Origin: Lysinibacillus sphaericus
GTDB lineage: Bacteria > Bacillota > Bacilli > Bacillales_A > Planococcaceae
Length of the DNA stretch: 64,000 nt
Reading direction: 5' to 3'
NCBI RefSeq assembly: GCF_001629735.1
Contig: NZ_CP015224.1
Span: forward strand, 2,604,001-2,668,000
Part shown: positions 7,659-16,651 of the stretch, one piece after another
How positions within the stretch are numbered: the first letter of the stretch is position 1
How the letters are laid out: each line of letters opens with the position of its first letter
Program-made: the position numbers and the translations under genes
The notes under the pieces: generated by a model
Told to the model about the DNA's origin: nothing
What the model saw: only the letters and a program-made list of their open reading frames with translations
The model's database searches: none

Positions 7659-9812
7659 TTACACACTATAATTTTCTTTATATTGAAGCTGCATCAAGAC
7701 GTCATTTACATGGTGGTGCAAATCATGAAAGGTTTCCGAAATTTGCTGAGGTGAAATCGGTTTACTAAATAAGTAACCTTGAATATAATCACATCCACCT
7801 TCCATCAGAAACGAAAGCTGTTCAACCTCTTCAATCCCCTCCGCCACAACCTTCAAGCGTAAATGCTTGGCCATCGAAATAATCATCGATACAAGTGCTT
7901 CATCATTTGGATTATGTGGAACATTTCTAATAAAAGTGCGGTCAATTTTTAGACAATCTATTGGAAAATCCTTTAAATAGGATAAAGATGAATATCCTGT
8001 TCCAAAATCATCTACTGCTATTTGAATGCCAAGCGCCTTTAATTCATGCAGTAGCTGTGTCATTTGATCAATATTCATTGTCATACTTTCTGTAATTTCT
8101 AATTGTAGATAATGAGCATCCAATTTTGAACGTTGTAATATTCCAGCCACCATTTCAACTAAATCCTGTTGAAATAATTGTCCAAGTGAAAGATTAACAG
8201 CTACTTTGATTGGAGGTAACCCTTGTTCCTCCCATTGTTTCGCTTGCTGACAGGCTGTTTCTAATATCCATTTTCCAAGAGGAATAATAAGACCACATTC
8301 TTCAGCAATCGGAATAAATAATTCAGGTGACACAAACCCCCGACTTGGATGTCGCCAGCGTACTAATGCTTCAACAGATTCAATCGCACCACTCTTTAAA
8401 TTTACCTGTGGTTGATAATCTAAATAAAATTCATTATTGGCTAATGCATTATGTAAATCTTGCTCAAGCAATATACGATCTGCAATTCCTTTAGACATGT
8501 ATGGCTTATAAAAAAGAAATCTTTGAGGTATTTGTCTAGACTCTCGCATGGCTAGTTGGGCATGCATCAATAGCTCTTCCCCCGACCACTTTTCCTCTTG
8601 TAGGGCAATTCCCATATTCAAATTGCCATTTAACGAAAATAATTGTACCTGTAAAGGTTTTTTCATGGCACTTTTTAGATTTAAGCAAAATTGTAATAGC
8701 TCCTCAACAGTCTTTACATGGTGAATGTAAATGACAAATTGGCCCTCTTGTAGTTTGGTCGCAAAATAGTGCGGTGGTAAAATCGTTTGAATACGGTCTG
8801 CCACTAACTTCATCATTTTATTAGAATGACTGATTCCTATGGAAGAACGAATGGCTGCAAACCGATCAATTTCTATCGCAATGATTGCCTTTTGAAGTTC
8901 GTTTTCATGTAATTTTTCCTTTAATGTTTTAAGTAATAAATGCTCATTTGGCAATAGTGTAATATCATCATGATAGGCTTGAAATTGAAGCTCCCGTTGT
9001 GATTGTTCAAGATCTTTTTTGATTTTCAACAGTTGTTGAAACGGCTTTTCAACCGATGTATAATAAATTGCCTTTAAGAAAAAGTAAAATGCTAAAAATT
9101 GATAAATAAGGGCGGAGAAATCCCAAATAGCATGTGTATCTTGGCTTATTATAAAAAGCGTATCACTTACAATAAGCGATATAGCCGCACTGATGAGCCA
9201 CATGGAACGCTTTGGCATTTTCTTAAAAAACCTACTAATAATATTTATTGTGATCAGTTGAAGAACAATAGAAAATAGGTGTACCATATTATCAATAGGA
9301 TCTATCCATTGTACTGGCAAAAATTTTGGTGAAATAAAAACTAGGAGAATACTTGCTATAACAAAAAGTAGAGAACCGCTATAACTAAGGATTCTATACT
9401 TTATTGTTAATTGTTTTTTAGGATATAAAATAATGAATAAAAAACCAAGTGATAAGTAAAAACGTATTAAGATATGTAAAGTGCCATCTATATAGTCCCA
9501 TTTAATATAATGGTTATGGCTAAAAAATAAACTTACTAATTCAAGTAATGCTAAAATAAAAAACACATTTCCTATGTATAAAGTCTGATTGGATAGTAAG
9601 TGAGAAAATACTAAATAGGATTGTATGGCTATTGCCATTGTAAACACAATAATCAATACTTGTATAATCAATTTTAAATTTGTATAAATTTCACCTTGAA
9701 AAACATCATATACTTGATTGCTAAAAATTAATAATGGTATGACCAGTAGTAATGGTAATACCATGTACCAAACCTCTTTTTTATCGATCTGATTAAACCA
9801 TTTGCCCAACAC
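7659..9812 (-). CDS. Membrane c-di-GMP phosphodiesterase with degenerate GGDEF and intact EAL
   Basis: 717 residues: an N-terminal membrane sensor of about eight hydrophobic segments (about 15-260, MASE3-like in look), a short coiled coil, a GGDEF-like domain (about 285-440) and an EAL domain (about 455-710). In the GGDEF domain the catalytic loop is replaced by LQEGQF, so cyclase activity is not expected. The EAL domain has its catalytic and metal-binding signatures: VEALVRW, the NLS segment, EITES, DDFGTGYSS, CLKIDR, VAEGIE and QGYLFSKP. It should hydrolyse c-di-GMP to pGpG at the membrane. It could oppose the PAS-GGDEF cyclase encoded about 4.4 kb away. Confidence 0.88.
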   Translation of the reverse strand: MLGKWFNQIDKKEVWYMVLPLLLVIPLLIFSNQVYDVFQGEIYTNLKLIIQVLIIVFTMAIAIQSYLVFSHLLSNQTLYIGNVFFILALLELVSLFFSHNHYIKWDYIDGTLHILIRFYLSLGFLFIILYPKKQLTIKYRILSYSGSLLFVIASILLVFISPKFLPVQWIDPIDNMVHLFSIVLQLITINIISRFFKKMPKRSMWLISAAISLIVSDTLFIISQDTHAIWDFSALIYQFLAFYFFLKAIYYTSVEKPFQQLLKIKKDLEQSQRELQFQAYHDDITLLPNEHLLLKTLKEKLHENELQKAIIAIEIDRFAAIRSSIGISHSNKMMKLVADRIQTILPPHYFATKLQEGQFVIYIHHVKTVEELLQFCLNLKSAMKKPLQVQLFSLNGNLNMGIALQEEKWSGEELLMHAQLAMRESRQIPQRFLFYKPYMSKGIADRILLEQDLHNALANNEFYLDYQPQVNLKSGAIESVEALVRWRHPSRGFVSPELFIPIAEECGLIIPLGKWILETACQQAKQWEEQGLPPIKVAVNLSLGQLFQQDLVEMVAGILQRSKLDAHYLQLEITESMTMNIDQMTQLLHELKALGIQIAVDDFGTGYSSLSYLKDFPIDCLKIDRTFIRNVPHNPNDEALVSMIISMAKHLRLKVVAEGIEEVEQLSFLMEGGCDYIQGYLFSKPISPQQISETFHDLHHHVNDVLMQLQYKENYSV

Positions 9813-9951
9813 AAACCCTCCATACTACTATGTAAAATCACTAGGTATTTTTAACTACTGCAACTGAATAATTTATGTAAAATTGTATTTTTCTTTGACT
9901 ACTTACAAATCATAACACTTTTATCGTAATTTGTATGCAGTCAAGAGAAGC

Positions 9952-9984
9952 ATGCTAATATTCATTTTGTTACAATATTAGCAT
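9952..9984. repeat. Perfect 11-base inverted repeat
   Basis: ATGCTAATATT (9952-9962) and AATATTAGCAT (9974-9984) flank an 11-base loop, just past the stop codon of the sigma factor gene. It may be its terminator, but no T-run follows on the minus strand. Confidence 0.6.
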
Positions 9985-9996
9985 ACTTTTGATATA

Positions 9997-10539
9997 TTAT
10001 TGCTTTTTTTCCACTCTAGAATCCTTATTTCTTAACTTCTTAATGATTCTTTCCCTTCTTTTTTTACTGGCTGCTACGGAAAAACCTAGTATATTAGCGA
10101 TGTCTTGATCACTGCGATCTTCTACATAATATAAATATAAGATGCTTCTTTCTACCTGTTTTAACTGTCCTATCAAATTCTCTAGAAAGTTGGAACTTTG
10201 TGGATGGTTATATTCCTCTCGCTCGAACTCACTACGAAGAAAATCAAGTGTTTCATCATCAACTGTTGCTATTTTCTCTAAATAGTTTTTTTCCTTTATT
10301 AATTCATTTAATATTTCTCCTTTTATGTTGGAATAAATATAACCAGATAATTGTCCTTTTGCTGGATCTGCTTTTAACCATGCCCTCCAAACAGCAATAG
10401 TCGCTACTTGGCGATAATAATCATAATCTTTATAAATTCTAAAGTTTGTAAGAATAGAACTAATCATCGGTTGCACACTTTCCAATATTTCCTCAAATGA
10501 TTGGGTAGTTGTGGGCTTTCGATTGTTATGGATAGTCAT
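9997..10539 (-). CDS. Sigma-70 family RNA polymerase sigma factor (orphan)
   Basis: 180 residues from the ATG at 10539, which has AGGAAGAG upstream; a longer open frame to 10677 exists but lacks a convincing site. A region 2-like segment (about 15-80: YYRQVATIAVWRAW, then SGYIYSNIKGEILNEL) is followed by an acidic linker and a region 4 helix-turn-helix (about 130-175: DRSDQDIANILGFSVAASKKRRERI). No anti-sigma gene lies next to it. It resembles small Bacillales sigma factors, but I cannot assign it to sigma-H, -I or -O. It stands divergent from sspI. Confidence 0.75.
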   Translation of the reverse strand: MTIHNNRKPTTTQSFEEILESVQPMISSILTNFRIYKDYDYYRQVATIAVWRAWLKADPAKGQLSGYIYSNIKGEILNELIKEKNYLEKIATVDDETLDFLRSEFEREEYNHPQSSNFLENLIGQLKQVERSILYLYYVEDRSDQDIANILGFSVAASKKRRERIIKKLRNKDSRVEKKQ

Positions 10540-10775
10540 TTGTCTCTTCCTGTCAACTATGCACAGTCCGATATTCCTAGGTGATGTTATCTTAAAATGG
10601 ATATATATAAAAATCGAATGTTCACTTTTATCATTTAATCGCTCAATATGATTCAAATTACTAGCAGTATTCATCATAATTACACCTTGTTTTTGTAAAA
10701 TTGAACTATTTTCTTTGGTATTTCGTACATATTAAAACGATACTTGGACAAATTACTATTAAGGAGGCGAAATAG

Positions 10776-10985
10776 ATGAATTTTCAAATTAGAGATGCGA
10801 TTACAGCCAATGTACACGGTCAATCTGCAGCAGAAATTAAAGATATTGTTGAAGATGCCATTAGCCGTGGAGAAGAGCATTTACTCCCAGGACTTGGGGT
10901 ATTTTTTGAAAAATGGTGGAAGCAATCAAGCTCTACTGAACAAGAAGCATTCGTTCAAAAGTTAGAAAAAGCATTTGCAAACTGA
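10776..10985 (+). CDS. sspI: Small acid-soluble spore protein I
   Basis: 69 residues beginning MNFQIRDAITANVHG, with the family core EDAISRGEEHLLPGLGVFFEKWW. This matches SspI (about 71 residues in B. subtilis), a minor forespore SASP. The ribosome binding site AAGGAGG is strong. CATATTA at 10728-10734 is a candidate sigma-G -10 box. In B. subtilis sspI neighbours ysgA-pheS; here about 9 kb of other genes separate them. Confidence 0.92.
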   Translation: MNFQIRDAITANVHGQSAAEIKDIVEDAISRGEEHLLPGLGVFFEKWWKQSSSTEQEAFVQKLEKAFAN

Positions 10986-11063
10986 TTTTTTATAAGCAAT
11001 GCATTCCCTTTCCAATAAATGCATGATAATGTTTTACTTATCAGAAAATTTGGAGGGATTGGA

Positions 11064-12443
11064 ATGACTGTTGTAGTAGAATTTATTGTCAATCAACTCA
11101 AACAGGTATTATTAGAAGAGCAAGTGTCAACAAACGAAACGGTACGACAGCTACATGGTAAGGATGAATCCCATCATGCGATGAGCTTACCTGATATCGT
11201 TGTTTTTCCACGTTCCACCGCTGATGTCAGTGCCATCTTAAAAGTCGCGCATGCACAACGTGTTCCGGTTGTACCATTCGGTGTTGGCTCAAGTCTAGAA
11301 GGAAATGCAATTCCCATTGCAAATGGTATTTCAATCGATTTCTCTGAAATGAATGCTATTTTAGAAGTTAGACCTGAAGACCTTCTTGTAAAAGTACAGC
11401 CAGGCGTCACACGTTCACAATTGAATAAAGAATTAAAAAAGCATGGGCTACAATTTACAGTGGACCCGGGTGCTGATGCCACACTAGGTGGTATGGCAGC
11501 TACTAATGCTAGTGGCACTACTGCTGTTCGCTACGGTGTTATGCGCGATCAAGTTCGTGATTTAGAGGTAGTATTGGCAGATGGCTCTGTGATTCATACT
11601 GGAAATTTAGCAGCGAAGTCCTCTTCTGGCTATCATTTAAACGGTTTATTCGTTGGCTCAGAAGGTACGCTTGGTTGCTTTACTGAGCTTACACTGAAAG
11701 TATATGGAATACCTGAATTTGTGACCGCAGGACGGGCTGTTTTTAATACAGTGGGCGATGCTGTCAGTTCCGTCACTGCATTATTACAAACAGGAATAAT
11801 GGTTGGTCGGGTGGAGTTAGTTGATGAAGCCTCCATTCAACAAGTCAATACTTATCATGACATATCCTTTAACGAAAAGCCGACACTATTTTTAGAGTTC
11901 CAGGGAAATGAGGCAGGTATGCATGCAGATATAGCATTTGCCACAGAAATTTTTAAGGATTTTCATTGCCTATCTGTTGAATTTGAACAGGATAATGCTG
12001 GACGTAATAAACTTTGGGAAGCACGCCATTCATTGGCCTATGCCTATATGCATGCTCATCCTGGTAAAAAGCTTATGTCAACAGATGTTTGTGTTCCTAT
12101 TTCCATGCTTGCCGAAACCATTTTATATGCAAGGGAGCAGCTAAATAATGTGGGACTAGTAGGAGGAATTGTCGGGCATGTAGGAGACGGTAACTTTCAT
12201 GCGCTATTAATGTTAAACCCCGATGATGCGGAGGAGCAGACAAAAGCCGATCGCTTCAACAAGCAAATTGTTCAATATGCTCTGCTTCGAGGTGGCACAT
12301 GTACAGGAGAACATGGTGTTGGCATTGGTAAGATGAAATATCAAGCTACTGAACATGGTACCTCTCTTGCAGTGATGAAAAGTATTAAGATAGCACTTGA
12401 CCCCCTTAACATAATGAATCCCGGGAAAGTCTTCTCCCTATAA
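11064..12443 (+). CDS. FAD-binding oxidase, GlcD / D-lactate dehydrogenase type
   Basis: 459 residues from the ATG at 11064, which has GGAGGG six bases upstream. The PCMH FAD-binding domain (about 35-215) shows PFGVGSSLEGNA and DPGADATLGGMAATNASGT. The FAD-oxidase C-terminal domain (about 220-458) ends with CTGEHGVGIGKM and LDPLNIMNPGKV. This architecture oxidises 2-hydroxy acids such as glycolate or D-lactate and passes electrons to the membrane chain. The FeS partner (GlcF) is absent nearby, which favours the single-subunit D-lactate dehydrogenase type. The substrate is not proven. Confidence 0.85.
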   Translation: MTVVVEFIVNQLKQVLLEEQVSTNETVRQLHGKDESHHAMSLPDIVVFPRSTADVSAILKVAHAQRVPVVPFGVGSSLEGNAIPIANGISIDFSEMNAILEVRPEDLLVKVQPGVTRSQLNKELKKHGLQFTVDPGADATLGGMAATNASGTTAVRYGVMRDQVRDLEVVLADGSVIHTGNLAAKSSSGYHLNGLFVGSEGTLGCFTELTLKVYGIPEFVTAGRAVFNTVGDAVSSVTALLQTGIMVGRVELVDEASIQQVNTYHDISFNEKPTLFLEFQGNEAGMHADIAFATEIFKDFHCLSVEFEQDNAGRNKLWEARHSLAYAYMHAHPGKKLMSTDVCVPISMLAETILYAREQLNNVGLVGGIVGHVGDGNFHALLMLNPDDAEEQTKADRFNKQIVQYALLRGGTCTGEHGVGIGKMKYQATEHGTSLAVMKSIKIALDPLNIMNPGKVFSL

Positions 12444-12451
12444 CCATAAAC

Positions 12452-12480
12452 AAACCGCCGATTCCAACAATCAGCGGTTT
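12452..12480. terminator. Terminator between the GlcD-like gene and the GNAT gene
   Basis: AAACCGCcGATT and AATCaGCGGTTT arms with a CCAAC loop, then TTATTT on the plus strand. It also closes the minus-strand operon from the other side. Confidence 0.8.
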
Positions 12481-12484
12481 TTAT

Positions 12485-12997
12485 TTATAAATCATAGCGG
12501 AAGCTCTTTACTAATATATCTCCCTTATAAAATTCCTTTGACTCGTCTCTTACAAAACCTAAAGATAAATAAAGATTAATAGCAGCCTGCATAATATCTC
12601 CTGAATGCAAGTATAGTGCCTGATCCTGTCTCTTTCTTGCAAAGGCAAAGCTTTCATGCAATAATTTCTTAGCAACTCCCTGCCCTCTTCCTTTTGGATG
12701 AACCCCCAATAAACGAACGATGGTCGATTGTATATTAAGCTCTGGCAGCCCATATGCTTTCTCTGCATCGGTAAATAATTGCAGTCCCCCTAAAATCTCA
12801 TCCCCTCTCCTTGCTATTAGAATAGTTTCGGCGTTTGGATTGCCAACGGATGCTCGAATATCATTTAAATAGGACGCCCATTGCTCTGGGTCCTTATAAT
12901 CCTTTTCATATTGCCCATAGCTTTCTACTAAAACCTTACGATAATCTGCATACTCTTCCTCTTGTAAATGTTCAATAACAATTTCCGCTGTTGTCAT
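12485..12997 (-). CDS. GNAT N-acetyltransferase, YtmI-like
   Basis: 170 residues. The GNAT acetyl-CoA loop is visible in VRLLGVHPKGRGQGVAKKLL (about 95-115), followed by FARKRQDQALYLHS and the C-terminal YLSLGF strand. In B. subtilis ytmI heads the ytmI-tcyJKLMN-ytmO-ytnIJ operon, whose products take up and degrade sulfur compounds related to cysteine; the acetylase is thought to acetylate the S-modified cysteine before C-S cleavage. Here it is the last gene, 17 bases after the permease. Assignment rests on the fold plus the operon. Confidence 0.8.
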   Translation of the reverse strand: MTTAEIVIEHLQEEEYADYRKVLVESYGQYEKDYKDPEQWASYLNDIRASVGNPNAETILIARRGDEILGGLQLFTDAEKAYGLPELNIQSTIVRLLGVHPKGRGQGVAKKLLHESFAFARKRQDQALYLHSGDIMQAAINLYLSLGFVRDESKEFYKGDILVKSFRYDL

Positions 12998-13014
12998 ATA
13001 TTTTCCCCTTTCAA

Positions 13015-13722
13015 CTAAAGCCCACTTTTACTATAGGCCATTACTCTTTTTTCAATACGATGTGAGATCGATTCTGTAATAATCGAAATCCCCCAATAAA
13101 TGATACCAACCGCAATGAAAGCCTCTAAAAATTTCAAGTTCACAGAAGCAACAATGTTCGCCACTCCTGTCAATTCTTTGATGGACAGAAAAAAAGCTAA
13201 TGATGTGGCATGTAAAAAACCAATAAAGACATTAGTAAAGTTAGGAATTGACTTACCAAATGCTTGTGGTAAAACATACCGTCGCATTGCTTGTGTAAAT
13301 GTTAAACCTATTGCATATGCCGCTTCTAATTGCCCTTTGGGGACACTTAAAATACCAGAGCGAATAATTTCCGATGCATATGCCCCTGCACTGAATGTGA
13401 ATGCAAGTATTACAAAAAATAATATAGGAATTGAACTGGATTGAAATGATAAGTGAAAAGTATTTACCACACCATCCACTAGCATGGGTAATCCAAAATC
13501 AACAAGCATGATATGCATAATAATAGGTGTGCCTCTGAAAAAGGAAACATAAAAATTTAAGAAGGGCGTCAAAAATTTTATTTGTTTTATCCGTACAAAG
13601 GCTACCATAATTCCAATTACAATACCCAAAAAAACTGGGGTAAATGTCATGAATAGTGTTAGCGGTATTACTTTACTAATTTCTCGTAAAGCCTCCATCA
13701 CAAATACAATATCAATGGTCAT
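13015..13722 (-). CDS. Amino acid ABC transporter permease, TcyM-like
   Basis: 235 residues with about five membrane helices. The HisMQ-type EAA loop, EAAYAIGLTFTQAMRRYVLPQA (about 130-152), docks on the ATPase. RGTPIIMHI matches the family motif (R)GTPxxxQ. It is paired with a second permease 11 bases upstream and a binding lipoprotein, as TcyL and TcyM are for cystine-like substrates. Confidence 0.87.
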   Translation of the reverse strand: MTIDIVFVMEALREISKVIPLTLFMTFTPVFLGIVIGIMVAFVRIKQIKFLTPFLNFYVSFFRGTPIIMHIMLVDFGLPMLVDGVVNTFHLSFQSSSIPILFFVILAFTFSAGAYASEIIRSGILSVPKGQLEAAYAIGLTFTQAMRRYVLPQAFGKSIPNFTNVFIGFLHATSLAFFLSIKELTGVANIVASVNLKFLEAFIAVGIIYWGISIITESISHRIEKRVMAYSKSGL

Positions 13723-13733
13723 AGCACATCCCC

Positions 13734-14438
13734 CTAATAAGTTTCAACTTCTTTTGGCATATAGCGATTGAAATAACGTTCATTGAATTTGAATATTTTT
13801 TCAAGAATTATGACAATCGCAAAGTAAACGATCGATAATGCCACATATATTTCAAAAGCCCGTGTTGTGGACGCAATTAAAGTCTCTCCGCGCCCAACCA
13901 TATCCATTACACCTATAGAAAAAGCGAGTGAGGTATCTTTTAATGAACTAATCATGGTGTTCGCTATATTTGGAAAAGCAACGCGGATTGCTTGAGGGAA
14001 AACAATTCGCAAAAAGGCTTGAGGCCCGTTTAAGCCCACGGAAAAGGCTGCTTCTATTTGCCCACGATCAACAGTTAATATGGCTGCACGAAATATTTCA
14101 GCAAAGGCTGCCGCATTGCTCAGTGTATACGTAATAATGACAAAATACATAGCATCCAATCGAGTAACATCAATATGAATGAACTTTAGGAGTGCTGGTA
14201 CTCCATAAAACACTAAAAACAATTGCACTAAGATTGGTGTGCCACGAATAAATGAAATATAAATTGTAATAATTTGCTTTAATAGCGCTACGTTTAAAAG
14301 CTTTGGTATTGCTAGCATAATTCCTAGCACTATACCAAAAATTATGGAGAACACTAGTATTTCTGCAGTTACTGGTAAATACTGAAGCAATGTTGGAAGT
14401 ACTTTCGCAATGAGTACAAAATCAAGATTATTATCCAT
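13734..14438 (-). CDS. Amino acid ABC transporter permease, TcyL-like
   Basis: 234 residues, about five membrane helices, RGTPILVQLFLVFYG after helix two and the EAA loop EAAFSVGLNGPQAFLRIVFPQA. It forms a heterodimeric channel with the TcyM-like protein by family knowledge. It follows the binding-protein gene by 24 bases on the same strand. Confidence 0.87.
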   Translation of the reverse strand: MDNNLDFVLIAKVLPTLLQYLPVTAEILVFSIIFGIVLGIMLAIPKLLNVALLKQIITIYISFIRGTPILVQLFLVFYGVPALLKFIHIDVTRLDAMYFVIITYTLSNAAAFAEIFRAAILTVDRGQIEAAFSVGLNGPQAFLRIVFPQAIRVAFPNIANTMISSLKDTSLAFSIGVMDMVGRGETLIASTTRAFEIYVALSIVYFAIVIILEKIFKFNERYFNRYMPKEVETY

Positions 14439-14462
14439 GCCTCTTTCTTCCTTCCTTGATTG

Positions 14463-15281
14463 TTAGAAGTCTACTGTATAATCATCACCTAACCATTTTT
14501 TACTTAGTTTGCTAATAACCCCCTCTTTCTTCAGCTCAACAATAGCCTCATCTAAACGCTCTTGTAACTTCACCTCATCCTTATTTAATAAGAAATAAAC
14601 CTTCGAATTTAATAATGCATCCCCAACAACCTTTTGCTGTGCTTCATTGCTTTCGTTATAGTATTTCACGGCAAAGGGTGTCGTAATAATGGCATCAATA
14701 CGGCCACTTGCTAGTTGATTATTGACATCGACTGAACCTGAAGAATACACGATATTCGCGCCTAAATGATGGTCCTTATTATATTTTTCAAGAAAGACAG
14801 CGGAGTTACTTGTTGGCGAAACACTTACGTTTTTCCCTTTCAAATCTTCAATAGATTGGATCTCATTATTTTTTTCATTTACTGTCACCTTTAATGGGAA
14901 AACATTATACGGTTCTTTATTAAATAAAAACTTTTCCTCTCGTTCACTATTAACTTCCATTTGATGGGCGATGAAATCTATTTTTCTTGTTTCTAAACTT
15001 AGTAATAAATTTGAAAATTCCATTGTTTTCAAGTCAAATTCATACTCAGGTAACTTTTCATCAATTGCTCGAACTAGCTCCACATCATAGCCGGTTAAGT
15101 TGCCTTTTTCATCTATAAAACAAATATTTGGAAACTGTGTACCTGTACCAACGATAATTTTTTGGACATCTTCTCCTCCTTGCGCTGTTTTTTGTTCATT
15201 CGAATCTCCGTCCGATTTTTCTACACATGCTGTTAAAAGCGCCGTCAGCAAAAGTAGCATATAAAATAATATTTTTTTCAT
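14463..15281 (-). CDS. Amino acid ABC transporter substrate-binding lipoprotein, TcyJ/TcyK-like
   Basis: 272 residues. A lipoprotein signal ends in LTAC with Cys19. The mature part is a family 3 solute-binding fold with GYDVELVRAI and KIDFIAHQMEVNSERE. It should capture cystine or S-modified cysteines outside the membrane. B. subtilis has two such genes (tcyJ, tcyK) in this operon; only one is present here. Confidence 0.87.
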   Translation of the reverse strand: MKKILFYMLLLLTALLTACVEKSDGDSNEQKTAQGGEDVQKIIVGTGTQFPNICFIDEKGNLTGYDVELVRAIDEKLPEYEFDLKTMEFSNLLLSLETRKIDFIAHQMEVNSEREEKFLFNKEPYNVFPLKVTVNEKNNEIQSIEDLKGKNVSVSPTSNSAVFLEKYNKDHHLGANIVYSSGSVDVNNQLASGRIDAIITTPFAVKYYNESNEAQQKVVGDALLNSKVYFLLNKDEVKLQERLDEAIVELKKEGVISKLSKKWLGDDYTVDF

Positions 15282-15300
15282 ATAATTCCCTCTCCTTCTT

Positions 15301-15579
15301 CTATGTTTGTGAGGGTAAGCTCACGGCAAGTGCATTCTTTACGTGTTCTAAACCAATTTCTGTTATGGCTCTATAGACACCACTTTCTCTCGAGCCAATT
15401 TCTACAATGGGCACGTAACGAACACCATATTTTAAGTCAAGAATATCTCTAAATGAATCATGATTTGTTACATCTACCGTTTTATAAGGAAGGTGCTGTT
15501 CTTGTAAATACGCTTTTATATCATCGCAATAGCTGCATCCCTGCTTTGACCAAACAATTATATCTCTAGTCACACTCAT
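15301..15579 (-). CDS. ytnI: Glutaredoxin-like protein, YtnI-like
   Basis: 92 residues with the redox pair CSYC at 15-18, a cis-Pro segment RYVPIVEIG, and a thioredoxin-like beta-alpha-beta pattern. It matches YtnI of B. subtilis in size and operon place between the monooxygenases and the transporter. It probably reduces a persulfide or disulfide intermediate of sulfur salvage, which is inference. It starts 12 bases after the ytmO-like gene ends. Confidence 0.82.
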   Translation of the reverse strand: MSVTRDIIVWSKQGCSYCDDIKAYLQEQHLPYKTVDVTNHDSFRDILDLKYGVRYVPIVEIGSRESGVYRAITEIGLEHVKNALAVSLPSQT

Positions 15580-15591
15580 TATTTTTCCTCC

Positions 15592-16605
15592 TTATCTTAC
15601 TGTTACTTGTTGCTGCAACTTTAAATGAATAGGACTTAAAAGTTCAAAGGAGCGTTGCCGTTCAAATTCCTTTCGTACAGGCGTGTGCAAAATGAACTCA
15701 TCTATTTGGTATTGAACGTGAAAATGATCAAGTAGATTTTTAATTTCTTCTGGTGATCCATAAACAATATCCGCATCATATTGTTTGACCGTATATTCCT
15801 CTCCAGACTCCTGCCCAAATTTTTCTGCTAGCTCTACGGATTGTAGAGTCAACGTCCTACCGCTTGCTAAATGAACTTTTGTAATTTTTTGGTCTTCTAT
15901 CAGTCCCTTTGCTTCTTTATTTGTAGGTGCTGCAACAGCTGCGATTGAGACCACAAAGTGGCCTTTAGGATGATGTTCACGATAAATACTAGACGCCTGT
16001 GCTAGTAATTCATTGTCACTATTAATAAATCGTGCAAAGACGAATGCAATACCAAGTCTTCCAGCAAGTTCTGCACTTTGTGGACTTGCCCCTAATAAGA
16101 ATAGTGCCGGACTTACTTTTGGGATAGGTGTGGCTTGCACACCATGAAGATCATGATCCGTAGGTACATTTTGTTCAATTAATTGCTGTAAAAATGTGAG
16201 TCTCTTTTCAAAATCCTCGCCTTGATTGAGCGTGCCATATTGTAAGGCTTTTGTAGAAAGCGGTAAACCACCTGGTGCCTTCCCAACACCTAAATCAACA
16301 CGCCCCGGCTCTAAGGATGAAAGGACATGAAAATTTTCAGCTACTTTGTATGGACTGTAATGCTGGAGCATGACTCCTCCAGAACCAATACGAATAGATG
16401 CGGTTTTTGCAAGTAAATAGGACACTAATACTTCGGGAGATGACCCTGCTAGTGCATCCGAATGATGATGTTCCGATACCCAAAAACGAGAGTAGCCTAA
16501 CTGCTCTGCATTCTGTGCCAATGCGACAGTTTTTTGTAATGTTTGCTCATTTGTAGCTCCATCCATAATTGGACTTTGATCTAATATGCCTAATGTATAA
16601 CTCAT
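15592..16605 (-). CDS. ytmO: Luciferase-like flavin monooxygenase, YtmO-like
   Basis: 337 residues from the ATG at 16605, which follows AAGGAGG by eight bases; the open frame to 16626 runs through that site. LLM-family marks are LGILDQSPI, RFWVSEHHHSDALAGSSPEVL, and VDLGVGKAPGG. MsnO8/YtmO proteins are reduced-flavin monooxygenases. In B. subtilis the gene belongs to the ytmI operon for use of S-modified cysteines. Confidence 0.85.
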   Translation of the reverse strand: MSYTLGILDQSPIMDGATNEQTLQKTVALAQNAEQLGYSRFWVSEHHHSDALAGSSPEVLVSYLLAKTASIRIGSGGVMLQHYSPYKVAENFHVLSSLEPGRVDLGVGKAPGGLPLSTKALQYGTLNQGEDFEKRLTFLQQLIEQNVPTDHDLHGVQATPIPKVSPALFLLGASPQSAELAGRLGIAFVFARFINSDNELLAQASSIYREHHPKGHFVVSIAAVAAPTNKEAKGLIEDQKITKVHLASGRTLTLQSVELAEKFGQESGEEYTVKQYDADIVYGSPEEIKNLLDHFHVQYQIDEFILHTPVRKEFERQRSFELLSPIHLKLQQQVTVR

Positions 16606-16651
16606 ACACAGCCTCCTTAATTTCACTTATTCAAATAAATTTACTAGGTTT

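Noticed and set aside
10680-10880. Open frame of 66 residues antisense to sspI
   Set aside because: It overlaps the well-supported sspI gene and its promoter region and has no binding site or recognisable sequence.
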